This document shows, one piece after another, positions 35,116 through 46,429 of a DNA stretch of 64,000 bases; the stretch's first letter is position 1, and every line of letters begins with the position of its first letter. The position numbers were made by a program, and so were the translations under genes. A model generated the notes under the pieces. It ran no database searches and was not told the origin of the DNA. It was given only the letters and a program-made list of their open reading frames with translations. Source of the DNA: Heterobasidion occidentale (lineage: Eukaryota; Basidiomycota; Agaricomycetes; Russulales; Bondarzewiaceae); the NCBI GenBank assembly GCA_039111635.1, contig JBCAQO010000012.1, positions 1,302,001 to 1,366,000 of the forward strand. The letters run 5' to 3'.

Positions 35116-35321
35116 TGGTAGGCAGGGCGAAATGCGACAACTACCCATGCCGACTGCTGCGACCTCGTGACTTCAACCATCAGGGGTATTGTCTCGGGAG
35201 ACGGAGGCTTTCATTGTGATGAAAAGATCGGAAAGCGGAACAATTGCTGGAGGAGAGTGCGTCGGACGTGAAGGAGACGAAAAGTAGAGGTCTCAACAGA
35301 TGTGGCCAAGCGGCACAAGAC

Positions 35322-35520
35322 ATTCTGGAGGAAAAACGCTCTCAGAAACTGCCTAGACAGCCGCGGAAAACCGGTACCGCCCAGTGACGACCGCGGGATG
35401 ACTGGAAGGAAAGGGAGACTTGAAGACGAAGGAATAAAGCTTTCAACCGATAAGGACGCCACAGACAAATTCTGGAGGAAAAACGCTCTCAGAAACTGCC
35501 TAGACAGCCGCGAAACACGA
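35322..35520 (+). repeat. ~150-base tandem repeat, two units (copy 2)
   Basis: Equivalent of 8497-8832 with one unit fewer and scattered single-base indels. Confidence 0.85.
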
Positions 35521-35670
35521 TGCTGCCCAACGACGACCGCCTGAGGACTATGAGTGGGCAACTTGAAGTCATGTGAGCTCCGCTCCCACGGTCAGCGATT
35601 TCGGTCCCACGGTCACTCTTTGGCCGAATGTCTGTACGGACGTCGTCATATTACCAGCTCTTAGCTCTAT

Positions 35671-36621
35671 CGACAAATTTCTGAGAGTGACCCTCCTCCG
35701 GGAATGGGTTGCTCTCACTCCGCCACCGTCTATCCTCCTGTCGAGCAGCTTTCTGAGAGCGATTTTCCTCCAGAAGTGCGTTGTCATTCCCCCGACATCA
35801 AGCGGCCGTAGTCAGACGGCGTCGCGTGTTTAGCGGCTGTCGGGAGACATTTCTGAGAGCGACCTTCCTCCAGAAATGTGATGTTCCCAGGCCATCTTCG
35901 TATATCCTCTCGGCAATCAGCTTTCTGAGAGCGGCCTTCCTCCAGAAATGCGCTGCCCATAGGCCGTCGTTCTTTGCGTCCCACCCTGCCATCAAGCGGG
36001 TGTAGTCAGATGGCGTTGCGCGGCTGTTGAGACACATATCTTAGAGCGTCTTCCTCCATGAATGTGTTATCCCCATCTCTCCCCCAACGAGCAGTTTTCT
36101 GAGAGCGACTTTCCTCCAGAAATGTGCTGTTTGCCGGCCACCTCTATCGTCCTGTCGAGCTTTTTGAGAGCGACCTTCCTCCAGAAATGCGTTGTCCCCA
36201 GAGCCTTTCCATTTATCCTCCCGGCAACCAGCTTTCTGAGAGTGACCTTCCTCCAGATATGCGTTGCCCATAGGCCGAAGCTCTTTCCATCGCACCTTGC
36301 CATCGAGCTACCGCAATCAGACGGCGGCGCGCGGTTCGCGGCTGTCGAGAGACATTTCTGAGAGCGAGGTTCCTCCAGAAATGTGATGTTCCCAGGCCAT
36401 CTTCGTATATCCTCTCGGCAATCAGCTTTCTGAGAGCGAGGTTCCTCCAGAAATGCGTTGCTCGTAGGCCCTCGTCCTTTGCGTCCCACCCTGCCATCAA
36501 GCGGCCGTAGCCCAATGGCGTCGCGCGGCTTCTGAGAGCGATGTTCCTCCAGAAATGTGTTGTCCCCATCTAACCTCCCAACGAGCAGCTTTCTGAGAGC
36601 GATTTTCCTCCAGAGATCCAC
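35671..36621 (-). repeat. Right array of the hairpin-like motif, inverted (copy 2)
   Basis: Equivalent of 8999-9950, nearly identical in sequence and spacing. Confidence 0.85.
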
Positions 36622-38201
36622 TACTTTTAAGCCGTGGTTCTTTGCGACTCCATCAGGCAGCGTGCTGCTTCACCGCGTTGCACATAATGATGGAAAATAT
36701 TCACAACGAGACTGGACCTACGAATTGCGATGCTACTGAGATCATCCTCTGCATCAAGAGGAAGATGGACTGGGCATCGCGCTGGATCTCTCATCGTCGC
36801 TTCACATTCGCTGAGCGGTGAGCCGCCTTTGCCGCAGCAGAGGACATCTTCTCCGGTTTTTTGCCTCAATCTTCTGGTCGAAGAAGCGTGGCCTTATGCT
36901 TATACCTGGACTCACCTTCTCCAACAAACTCATCAGTCGCCTCGAGGGATTCTATACGACTTTAATAAGGTCCGCATACCGACCAGCTTTGGGCTACTGA
37001 GGCATATCATGCTCATTGGGGCGCAGAACACGGATCTCGCCACGCTCACAGAAGCCACCGCGTACGCTGTTGTCGAGTTTGGTGGATGGAAGAACGACGC
37101 GCTGCCTTGAAAGTGCACATCGATTGTTCGACGTGCGAGAACGTCGTTGGGGATATGTGTCGGGTACGTGACGTCCTCAACTACCATCCGTTTGCGCTTG
37201 CATTCATTCGCTCACCATACTCGCTCTCCATTCGCATTCGCCTTTCTCCTTAAACCCTTTCACACTTCGCGTTTCGTTTGCGCTCCTCGCACCCTCACCA
37301 CACATCACGACCTACTCTCAATCATGAACCCCAAATACGCTTGGTACCGTCTTAAAGTCTCGACCTCGTTCCACATCGACGCGCTGCGGGGCAAGATTCG
37401 ATTTTTCTTCGGACGTCATCCGCCCGATTGTGGGTTCATTCAATCTGTTCGCGCAGAATTGTAGGTTTTTTGTTGTCTTTTCTGCCGCATCCCTGATCTA
37501 CAACCACAGCCTTGATATTGATGCCGAGGGTTACATTGGCACTGTTGGAAGGAGGGAAGAGGTAGGGGAGAGAGGTGAAAGAGCAGTGAATTCGGAGACG
37601 TAGGTAGTGGGATGAAAAGACAGGACATTTCATACGGTTTGCAGGTCTGGGGTCAAAATTCACGCGGCAGAGAAGATGTCTCAGAGGGCCCTACAGCGCG
37701 GTATGTTGTCTTCACTCTCATAAATTGTAAAGAAGCTAATGAGGAGGTAACTTAAACTGGGATGCTATTCTAGTTCATGCAAGTTGTCCAGCCAGTTTTC
37801 CCTGAAGCAATTTGCATTGCCTATCCTGTGAACTCTTCCCTCCATCACTCCTCGTTGTTATCCTCGTTGTCGCCCTCGTTGTTGCCATCGCCCATCGCCT
37901 CGCCTGGCTCCCCCTCGTCTTCGCGCCCGTGTTCTTGCCCACGCACGCTCCTCGTCCTTGTTTTGAGTGACGTTGATGCCAGCCGTGCGGCGCGTGGTTT
38001 CGAACTGCTCGACTGCCTTGTCTTCTTCGGTAAGATACTACACGAAGAAATGGACTTTGTCACATTCCATCGGCCGCATACATACAGTTGACGCGGGGAT
38101 CTTCGATTTACACCCGCAAGCGTGACCACACGAAATGCGACAGCAAGGAAAGGAGAACGCACGTCGAGTCAGCAGTCCCGGAGCCCACCGGCCCAGACGT
38201 T

Positions 38202-38667
38202 CACAGCGAGCGAACAGTCGACGCTCAAGGAGTTCCGTGTACGTGCCCCTGTCCCTTCGATGCTGCCGTGACCACACCATACTCACAGCCGTAGCAGACA
38301 CACCTCCCCGAGATATTTGCGAGCATGTACGACAAGCTGGATGCGAAGACAGCGCTCTATGGCGCAAATAAAGATCTGATCGTCATATCCAGCGACATAC
38401 AGCGGTTCCTTCGGTGTGCTCCGCTGGTTTGGCTTCAACAGCTCGTGTTCCCACACACCGGCTGACACGTGCCCCCTTGCGCCGCAGGCGTACGAGTTCT
38501 TCATGAATGATCCGGGCTCCCTGACGTAGATTTTCTGGCTCTTCAAGCCTTTGCTCTCCGCCAACACCCTCGCGAAGACAAAGGTCGCTGGGAGCGGCGC
38601 ACATGCGATCGGGGCAGAGCTGTGGCTGCTCATCATCAACGACAAGCTTCCAACGTGATACGGCGAC
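38202..38667 (+). pseudogene. Sec14-like (CRAL-TRIO) relic (copy 2)
   Basis: Same sequence as 11530-11995 with the same two in-frame stops, so the gene was already dead before the block was duplicated. Confidence 0.45.
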
Positions 38668-39829
38668 ACCGTGGCCGACACCCCATTCTGATCATGTCCC
38701 CCCCTTTCCTCCAATTCCTTTGTGCCGCATTTGCACCTCTTAAAGGCGCCTTCAAAGCACTCCATCACCGCGCTCTCCCACTTTTCCTTCTTGATCTGCG
38801 TCCACAAAGTGTCCCTCGTCCAGCATGCGGACTGCAGGCCCACCGCCATGCAAGGCAACGGCATGAACGTGAACGAGACACAGAGCGCGCGCTCCGCGTC
38901 CGGCAGGCGCGTCTGCAGTGCCGTAGCTAGAGGCGAGGGTCAGGGCGCCGCGCCGGGGTGGACCCGGCGATGCGGAGGGCTTGCGTGCGTTGTGCAGTAC
39001 TTAGTGATTTTCCAGTAGCCGGTAGCGCGTCCTGTGGCAGGGACGGGGCGGAGTCGGGGCGGGCAGGAGGACAAACAAGATGAGTAACGATGAGGGTGTT
39101 GAGTTTATTGAGGGTGGCCTCGCCGCTGTCTTCGAGATCGGAGACGCCTTGCGCGACGAGCCATGGATGTGTCAGTGGCACAGCATAGTGAAGAGGCGCG
39201 CAGCTCTGTCCAGGACATATGTTAGCAAGAATAGAACGTTTGCGTAGAGACTAGAGTGATCCACATTCAACTTTTATTATCTTTTTGCGAAACAGTTTAT
39301 GATACGCAACACTGGTCAGTCTCGTGTGCGCTTGACCGAGATGTAACATGTGTGTGCGGTTTTGTTTTTCGTGTGTGATGTCATTCTCGTGTGTTCGGGA
39401 GTTGTGCAGTCTCGTGGGGAGCTTAGTTTTCGTGGGAACCTCCATTGTCGTGCGGAATGAATAAAACGACACTTTGACCGCCATACACAGCAAGGCTTCA
39501 ACCACGCAGCATTATAGACGACAAATGTTCATCGACATCACTAATATGAACACCAAATAACCACGTTCTTTTGTACATCATGATACGAAACTTCTCAGTG
39601 GGGACTACTCATAAACATACAACACAAGACAAAGCACACGACTGCCAACTGACCACAATACGAAGCGCTCATACGATCAGAGATGGTGGAACTTGAAAAA
39701 TCTGTCTTTTCGATCGAGTGGGATGACCTGTCCTAATCACAATGACTGCTCTCTATCCGCTTCAACATGGATCAAACTGGAGCCTTCGTCGTCGGATTGT
39801 ACAAGATCAACTGTCGCCATGCCTTCTGG

Positions 39830-40697
39830 TCAGCTGACGTCCGTTCCAGATTCAGCTGACTTACCCTCCTCTGCTTCCTGTGTTCCGGATGCTAGATAGG
39901 CGAGGCGAGGCGGGATATCATCATCGAACAGAAATTGGTCCCCGCTGATGGAGTACTTGCGTTCGCGCCATGCGAACCACATCCTGACATTTTCTTCTCC
40001 AAACGAATCATACCCTTGGCTGATATGTCGCCACAAAAAGGATCGCCATTTCCTTCGTTTCATGTCTCTGTTGAGCAGCGCCGCCCAATCTAGGACCAAG
40101 TACGATCAGCAAGCCACATTCTCAGATAAAACAAAACACTCAACTCATTTGGGCCACGTCCGGCACAGTGTAAGGAACCTGGCCCACAGCCTGCTCATCC
40201 TCACGGTAGAACATTCGCTGTGCGCGATCGTGACCGTAACCAGAGTACTCCCGATACAGGTACCCGTGGATCTTTGGCCATCGCCAGTTACTTCCCATCT
40301 GATCATTGCAACTGGCCGCGTAAATTGCCTTAAGAAACGCACGCCGCAGCCTCCAGATGTACGTGTATTCGCACATGTGTCTCGGCGACATCTCTAGATC
40401 CTTCTCGTGTGTAGGATAGACGATGGGTGAGCCGTCGGGGTGCCGCAGTGACTCGAAGAAAGCCATAGCCTTGTTCATGAGGGTGAGGGGGATAGAATGG
40501 CACCAAGGCATGACGCAGGGATGTTCTTCCGTCTGGTCATCGTCAAGCTGGTGAACAGTAGATAAGAGAACGCGGCACAGGGGACCATTGCCGTCGAGAA
40601 ACACTCTGCAACGAGGCGCGTCGCTCCTGTCTGGCATGCTAGGCAACTCGGGGAATGCCAACCTGTTGTCATGATTGCAAGAGCGTTGTTCACTCAT
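39830..40697 (-). CDS. Hypothetical protein, Trp/Arg-rich (copy 2)
   Basis: Same gene as 13154-14021, intact, with one substitution seen near 40499 (a His codon in place of Tyr). No function recognised. Confidence 0.45.
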
Positions 40698-41178
40698 CTT
40701 CCTTTGATATGGCACTAGAGTGATGTGGTACGTTGCCAAAGGGCATATCAATATGTGGGAGAGGCAGATCGGATTAAATAGACACACGAGGCGCAATTTC
40801 ACTCACTGCGAGCAGGACAAACCCCGTCGTGTCAGTCCGACGTACTAGGTCGCCGCAAGTCCATGATCGAATATGATGTGTCAACAACGTGCAAAGCCTT
40901 CCCCTCATCAGAGCATAATTGTCTAACGCAGTCTTCGTTCGAGAGCCTGCAACAAATGTAGTCATCGTAGGTCATGAAGGTGAATAAGGTCGTGTATAAC
41001 CGGCCATACACACTCATACGCCTCACCCGGATATTTCCGGGACGTGGGAAATTTCCCTTGGCAAACTTTCGCTGCTTCGGGCATTGCCAGGCTGGCCATT
41101 TCCACAACGCACTCCGTGACGGACCTCCTCTTTCTGCGACTCTCTCGACATCCGTCTCCCCTTCCACGAAGGTATTCA

Positions 41179-41236
41179 CTTGCTCATTGCAGGTGGTATC
41201 GGGTGACCGACATCACTCAGTCTTGCTCATTGCAGG
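41179..41236 (-). promoter_or_regulatory. Paired 15-base motif upstream of Ulp1-like gene (copy 2)
   Basis: Same as 14503-14560; units at 41179-41193 and 41222-41236, ~110 bases from the ATG at 41303. Confidence 0.6.
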
Positions 41237-41302
41237 ACTGCTGTGCTCGACGAGTAAACTTCGAATGTCCATCGCTTCAGCCTTTCGACGTCCAGACAAA
41301 TC

Positions 41303-43282
41303 ATGCTATTGAATCCTGAAGATGCGGAGCTAGCTCGCTCCATGAAGAAACCACCGCCGAAGGATCTTGTGGCGAGGATGCACGCTGTTATGGGGTTTGC
41401 GTCGGCGAGGTATGTTCACTCTGTCACGCACGATCTCAGCCTTTCTCACACAAGATTATGCTAGTGCGTCTCTGCCACCCAGCACCTTGCGAGTGCCATC
41501 GCCTCTTGCGCACACTAAGCGGGTGTTATCCAAGTCTGCTTTGTGCCCCATTGCGTAAGTCTGATATGCGTGCCTTCCAGACGCCGCCGATATAGATCAT
41601 ACCATAGGAAACATGCGGCACGATCCGAACGACCCTTGCAACAGAGTGCAGCATCTTCGCATCCTACATTTGCCGTACGCCGACAGAAGTCTTTCTATGA
41701 ATCAAAAAATTCTTCAACTATAGCGGTAGCCTCGAACACAATCTCGCCACGATATATCTCAAAAACGAAGCCTCTTTTGTCTCTTGGCTCAAAGCCAATC
41801 AAAACATCTCGCACACAAGCATCATCTCTTGACACTGGTTTTCCACGATCTGGCACAGGAACCGTGCCGGCGCCCCCACCTCTCTTCAATTCCTCAAATA
41901 CTCCAGCATCAGCTCTAGAGGATGCTTCGTTGCCAACGGTCTCAGAGGCATTACCTATTCCTCCATCCTCTCCACTCAGTTCTCTCACGTCTGAAGATGA
42001 TGATGTTGAGGTAGAGCTGCCCACGAAAGTACCTTTGCCAAAGCAATCTGACTCATCTGCTCGATCGGACACTCGCGCGATGTATGTATCAATGAATACA
42101 TACAAATTGTCACTTATTCTCGACTTTCTACAGTATTTTGACTTACCCCTTTGTTGGCCATGGCGCGATTGATATCGGACCACAGGATATGGAGCGACTA
42201 AAACCTCGCAGATTCTTAAATGATAATCTCATCAATCTTGGTTTAAAGTAAGTGTTCGATTTTATCCGAAACCCGAGTGCTCGCTCATATGAACACACAG
42301 ACTGTGGTATGCCAAGTCAAGGGTGAAGGATTCTGTTGCTATGGACCAGGTACACATATATAGCACGTTTTTCTATACGCGATTGTGAGTTACGTCTCAT
42401 GGAGCGCTGTGAAGATCGCTTATTTTTTTTTCGTAGACGAGCTGGCTATGAAGCAGCCAAAAGTCATACAAACAGAGTCGATATCTTCAGCAAGAAGTTC
42501 TTGATCGTCCCTATACATGATGAGTGCGAGCAAGCTTCTTAGTTCCGTGACTACATTGCTGAGACATGACTGATAGGGCGGAACAGCATTGGTACTTGGC
42601 AGTCATAAGCCATCCACAAGGCCTATTCGAGCGCCCGCCAGCTAAATACAATACTGTTTTTGCCGTTGATTCGGCGCACCGACTTGGATGGACTATGTTG
42701 TCGGATAGCGAAGGCTCGACTACATCAAGTTGGGTCCACGCGTGAGCCATAACGATGATGATCGTTTCACTGTTACTCCTAATTGATCTTTGCCAGTACG
42801 CAAATCTTTATATTCGATTCTCTCAACCGAAAGCGTCGGAATACGGGCCGGCGCTTAGCTGAATATCTATGTGAGGAGGTCAAGGCCCGAATCAATATCA
42901 CGCCTCTGTTCGAACCGCATGCAAAACAGTTTGAGGTGGGTCACATTTGTTGTGTATGATGTATGCCTCGAATGAATGTCCTCGTCAGGTGCCCATGCAA
43001 CCCAATCAGTATGATTGTGGCTTGTACCTTCTCCACTTCAACTATCTTTTCATGAAAAACCCGGATATGTTCATGAGACCGACATCGGTAAGTCTTCACG
43101 ATGCTTGCTATCACGAATCCTGATCTATTGCCCTTGGGCCATCATGCAAGACATTGAAGAAGGGGCATGCATCAGGGGCAGAAATAGAATGGGAGGCGGG
43201 CGTCGTTCCCACCATGCGTGAGATGCTGAAGGCAGAACTCCTCAAACTTTCTGATGAATGGCAACAGCTCTCGGGAAGGTGA
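41303..43282 (+). CDS. Ulp1-type (C48) cysteine protease, transposon-associated
   Basis: The complete copy of the gene begun at 14627. The N-terminal half is Ser/Pro-rich (to about 42080). The protease fold starts with RLKPRRFLNDNLINLGLK near 42193-42246. Then come FSKKFLIVPIHDE, the catalytic His in HWYLAVI (codon 42587-42589), the catalytic Asp in IFIFDSL (42826-42828), and Gln plus catalytic Cys in QPNQYDCGLYLL (Cys 43016-43018). The last exon ends DEWQQLSGR, TGA at 43280-43282. Ulp1 proteases cut SUMO or similar modifiers. In fungi such genes are often carried by, or beside, KDZ-type transposons (family knowledge). Six or more introns. The junction after the first short exon (41303-41409) could not be phased, so the N-terminus is uncertain. 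The paired 15-base motif lies in the promoter. Confidence 0.75.
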
Positions 43283-43573
43283 GTACGTAGCGTAATGTGC
43301 AGACTCAAAGTCATATGCTGTCGAGTCTGTAGAACATGGCCACTACTGTTCTGTCTCGCAGACTTGCTGACCATTGAGTCTTTGGTTCTTCCCTTAATAC
43401 GCACTTTTACCATTCCCACAACTTGATCTTCATGCATATGAGCCGGTTCATATTGAAATGAGTGGCTACGTATCAATCCTATGGTGTTGAGTCTAATCGC
43501 TGTACATTAATTCTATGCTGACTGTAATGGCTGTATATGAATCCTATGGTGTCAACGCTTTGGTACTAATTTT

Positions 43574-44587
43574 CTAGAGTTCTGTAGCTTGCTCCTCATC
43601 GGTATCTCCCCCTTGATTATCTGAATCTGTGGTGAGATCAATTACTTCCAACGGGCATTCGTGGTGAGCGAAGGCCCGACGGGTCGTGATCAATCGACAG
43701 GAGCACTTCACAAAGAATTTGGAAAAGGCCTCTTCGGAAACACCTGGATAAATGTTCGTGTCCATCTGTCGAAGGAGGTCATACAACGGGTTTGGTCGAT
43801 ATTGAGTAGAGACACGGCGCCTTTGCACAAGGCGGAGAAGTGGGTTTTCGTTCGAGGTTACATCTGAAATGGTGAGTGAGTTACACCTGAATGTCAAACA
43901 GGTACTGACACTCACCGATTTGTGCGTGAGTGCGTTTCAGAGGCATTGGAAAGGGGTTCAGGGGGACATATCCTGCTTCGCTAAAGTGTAGCACTGGTCG
44001 TGGGCGCGCTTCGGTTGCCTCTGCGTGGGAGTCAATTCTAGACCTAGAGATTGATCTCGAGGTGCTCACCACAAGGCGCGTACATATGCACTGGACAACC
44101 AATACGTTGGTAGGCATGCTCGAGGCGAACTTGTGAGATTGGTAAGTCGTGTGTATTCACGCTCATTGGATGGGGACTGACCTATATATCCACACACTCC
44201 ATGTGCGCATCGAGCAATGTATTGACCATGGAAAGGACCCGACGTTGCAAGATACATAGCTGCCTCCGTGAACACCGGTGGTCCGTTTCTCTCGAGCAAG
44301 GGGCACAAACAACACAGCCCGAGAAATCTATTCGTCAGGCGGTGTTTCCTCAGAGACGAAGGCACGACACGGTCCCCCTCCCTTAAGCTTACGGGCCTGC
44401 ATTGTGCGTCAGACATTTCAAATTTTTGAGGTGACAAGACCCACCACTTCCATGGAATCATCTCTCCTGTTTGAATGTCGTACTGAAAAACCGCGTTGTC
44501 AGATCCCCGAACCTTGTCCAGGTATCGGCGATGACGAGAAGGGATGGAGATGACCAGTGATTCGCGAGTTAAAGGTTGGGACGACAT
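43574..44587 (-). CDS. Cysteine-containing hypothetical protein of the transposon cassette
   Basis: ATG at 44587 (MSSQPLTRESLVISIPSRHR). Three exons: 44587 to about 44175, about 44130-43915, and about 43868-43574. Exon 1 ends in a Cys-rich segment, YIARCAHGVCGYIG, preceded by FLGLCCLCPL. Exon 3 reads YPGVSEEAFSKFFVKCSCRL and TTRRAFAHHEC, followed by an acidic tail with VIDLTTDS. The spaced Cys and His residues suggest one or two small zinc-binding modules. The tail VIDLT resembles a SUMO-interacting motif, notable next to a Ulp1-type protease (inference). Related proteins occur in mushroom genomes near transposons; function unknown. Confidence 0.55.
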
Positions 44588-44838
44588 GGCTAGGCAGTGC
44601 AGGATGAGATGGCCTTGAGCAGGTCAATGTCCTAAATACCCTTGAGGGTCGCTTCGAATTGGCTTGGATACCCAAAGCCCGACCTTCCTCCTCCTACCCG
44701 AGGTGACTCGCTCTGACTCCCACTGACTTTCTGACTCACCATAGTTTATGACTCGTTCGCTTGCTCGCTCGTTAAAAACTTTGGACGCGATACCAGGTCC
44801 CACGCCCGTTTTCTCATCGACGCACCGTTCTTACTTCC

Positions 44839-46296
44839 ATGCCTGAGGACCACTCTCTTGGTGATAAACGTCAGCCTAGTGCTCTTCAACTAGGCCCCAG
44901 GAAAAGGCCATAAGCACTACTTTGCCTCGCCTGCCTGGGCGACCTCTGACCCTCCGCAAGGTGTCTCACAGATCCGCTTGTTCATCACGGTCGTCATTTT
45001 GGACGGACTGTACACGCTCTTTGCAACGTCCAGTCTATAATCACACGTGGTCTTCTTAGAATGGGAGAGCTGGCTGAGGAGCCTGAGTCCTTGACATATG
45101 AGTGAGCCGTTCCTATCTAAGGCCAACTCGCTGAATCAATCATTCTTGTCATGCACTGCGTGTTTCATTGTTTGATAGGCAGAGGCGGGAGTACAAGGTT
45201 TATGAAGAATTACTTCGGATGGTCCCCCATCTTGAAGAGCGCCTACAGGAAGGCTCTGACGAGGAGATCATGCACATAGGGGAACTAGTAAGTGTGACCG
45301 CATCACCTTGAGTGTGGCTATTTAACGGTAGGGCAGATTCAAAAAGGGGTGTCTAGCGCTAGATCGGACGATACAAAGAGTATGAAAGGCCCTATCCTCG
45401 ATTGGATCACTCCTCGAGGCCAATCCCTTATTCCGCCACTCTCCCGTAACATGAAATCAGATCGGGGCTTTCGCCATGAACAGACAGGAGCGCTGCTTTG
45501 CCCTGCAGGATTGGATTGGTCGAATCCTGAGTAAGATCAAATAATCTCATTTTTTCCCGTTCATCTCACTCGAACAGTATCAAACGGAAATTGCGAGACG
45601 GTGAAATGCTTATTCCAGGAGACCAGTGGCCCATTTTTCTATATGCTGGTTATCGGTACGATTCTGATGACCCATGGAAGGGGCTTTTCAAGAGCCAGCT
45701 GCTCGTCTCAGTATGTTTCTATCTGGTACTTTCGACGAACTCGCATGCTGATGTTCATAGGCCTATAAGCACGTGTTTACATCTCCAAGTTCAGTGGAAA
45801 AGGATGCGAGGGCCACAAGGTCTGGGAACGCGCGGATTCACGGTATGAAATGCGTCACACCGGCATCGATCGCTTACATTGCCACGCAGGTAGCTGTTAA
45901 GAGACCCCTTCGCATGTTGCTTCTGATTCCCCTTTCTAGGCTCGATTTTCCCTCTCGTCGTCAGCTGTATTTTCTCGAACAGATACTGTCACCGACTCAG
46001 AGCGTTTCTTCAATAGTGTATTGGAATTGTTTGAGGATGTGAGGAAAAGGAGGAAGTTGACGCGCTATTATTATGGTGGAACTGGTACGTATCTCAAAGT
46101 ATCTTCGACCCTTTCTGACATTCTTTGAAGTCAGATTTTTCCCAGTTTTTCTTCAGCTCACCCCGCAGCATCAACCAACAGTGCGCTGGCCAAGATCAGA
46201 GAAAGAAGGGCTCAGAGAAAAGCGGCTGAGGCGAGGAAGGATCCTATCTCAAGGGAGCCTACCGTTGAGGAACGTACTAGACGTCGGGCAGTATAA
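44839..46296 (+). CDS. DUF6698-like protein
   Basis: Plus-strand gene with about seven exons. Recognisable parts in order: HHGRHFGRTVHALCNVQSII and GLLRMGELAEEPESLTYE (about 44975-45105), EYKVYEELLRMVPHLEERL (about 45190-45290), DWITPRGQSLIPPLSR and LLCPAGLDW (to 45531), WPIFLYAGYRYDSDDPWKGLF (to 45711), KHVFTSPSSVEKDARA and GNARIHGMKCVTPASIAYI (about 45764-45890), then FFNSVLELFEDVRKRRKL and a basic tail ending at TAA 46294-46296. This order fits the DUF6698 family of basidiomycetes (from memory), function unknown. ATG 44839 starts MPEDHSLGDKRQ, but its frame hits a stop near 44911 before the conserved part, so the 5' end may be mis-spliced here or damaged. It is adjacent to the Ulp1-type gene and the Cys-containing gene. 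Confidence 0.6.
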
Positions 46297-46429
46297 TATG
46301 CTTTTCACGGTATCAATGCCTATCATCTGTCGCTTCATCTTGTGTGCAGAAGGGACTATATCTTTCCTTCCAATGATAGTAGCTTCTGCAATCATCATAA
46401 TTAGTTACAATAGTAGATATCCTCGCTAG

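Larger units (their letters stand above)
27441..42582. repeat. Right copy of the ~15 kb direct duplication (copy 2)
   Basis: Second copy of the block at 1-15901. Identity extends to base 42582, which matches the last base before the N gap in copy 1. Beyond that point this copy continues into the catalytic part of a Ulp1-like protease gene. It is ~0.75 kb shorter than copy 1, mainly because it has one 69-base unit instead of nine and two ~150-base units instead of three. Confidence 0.97.

Noticed and set aside
14627..46296. TET/JBP dioxygenase genes, which accompany KDZ transposons in some mushrooms
   Set aside because: I looked for the HxD...H iron-binding pattern in the multi-exon genes here and saw none in a convincing context.
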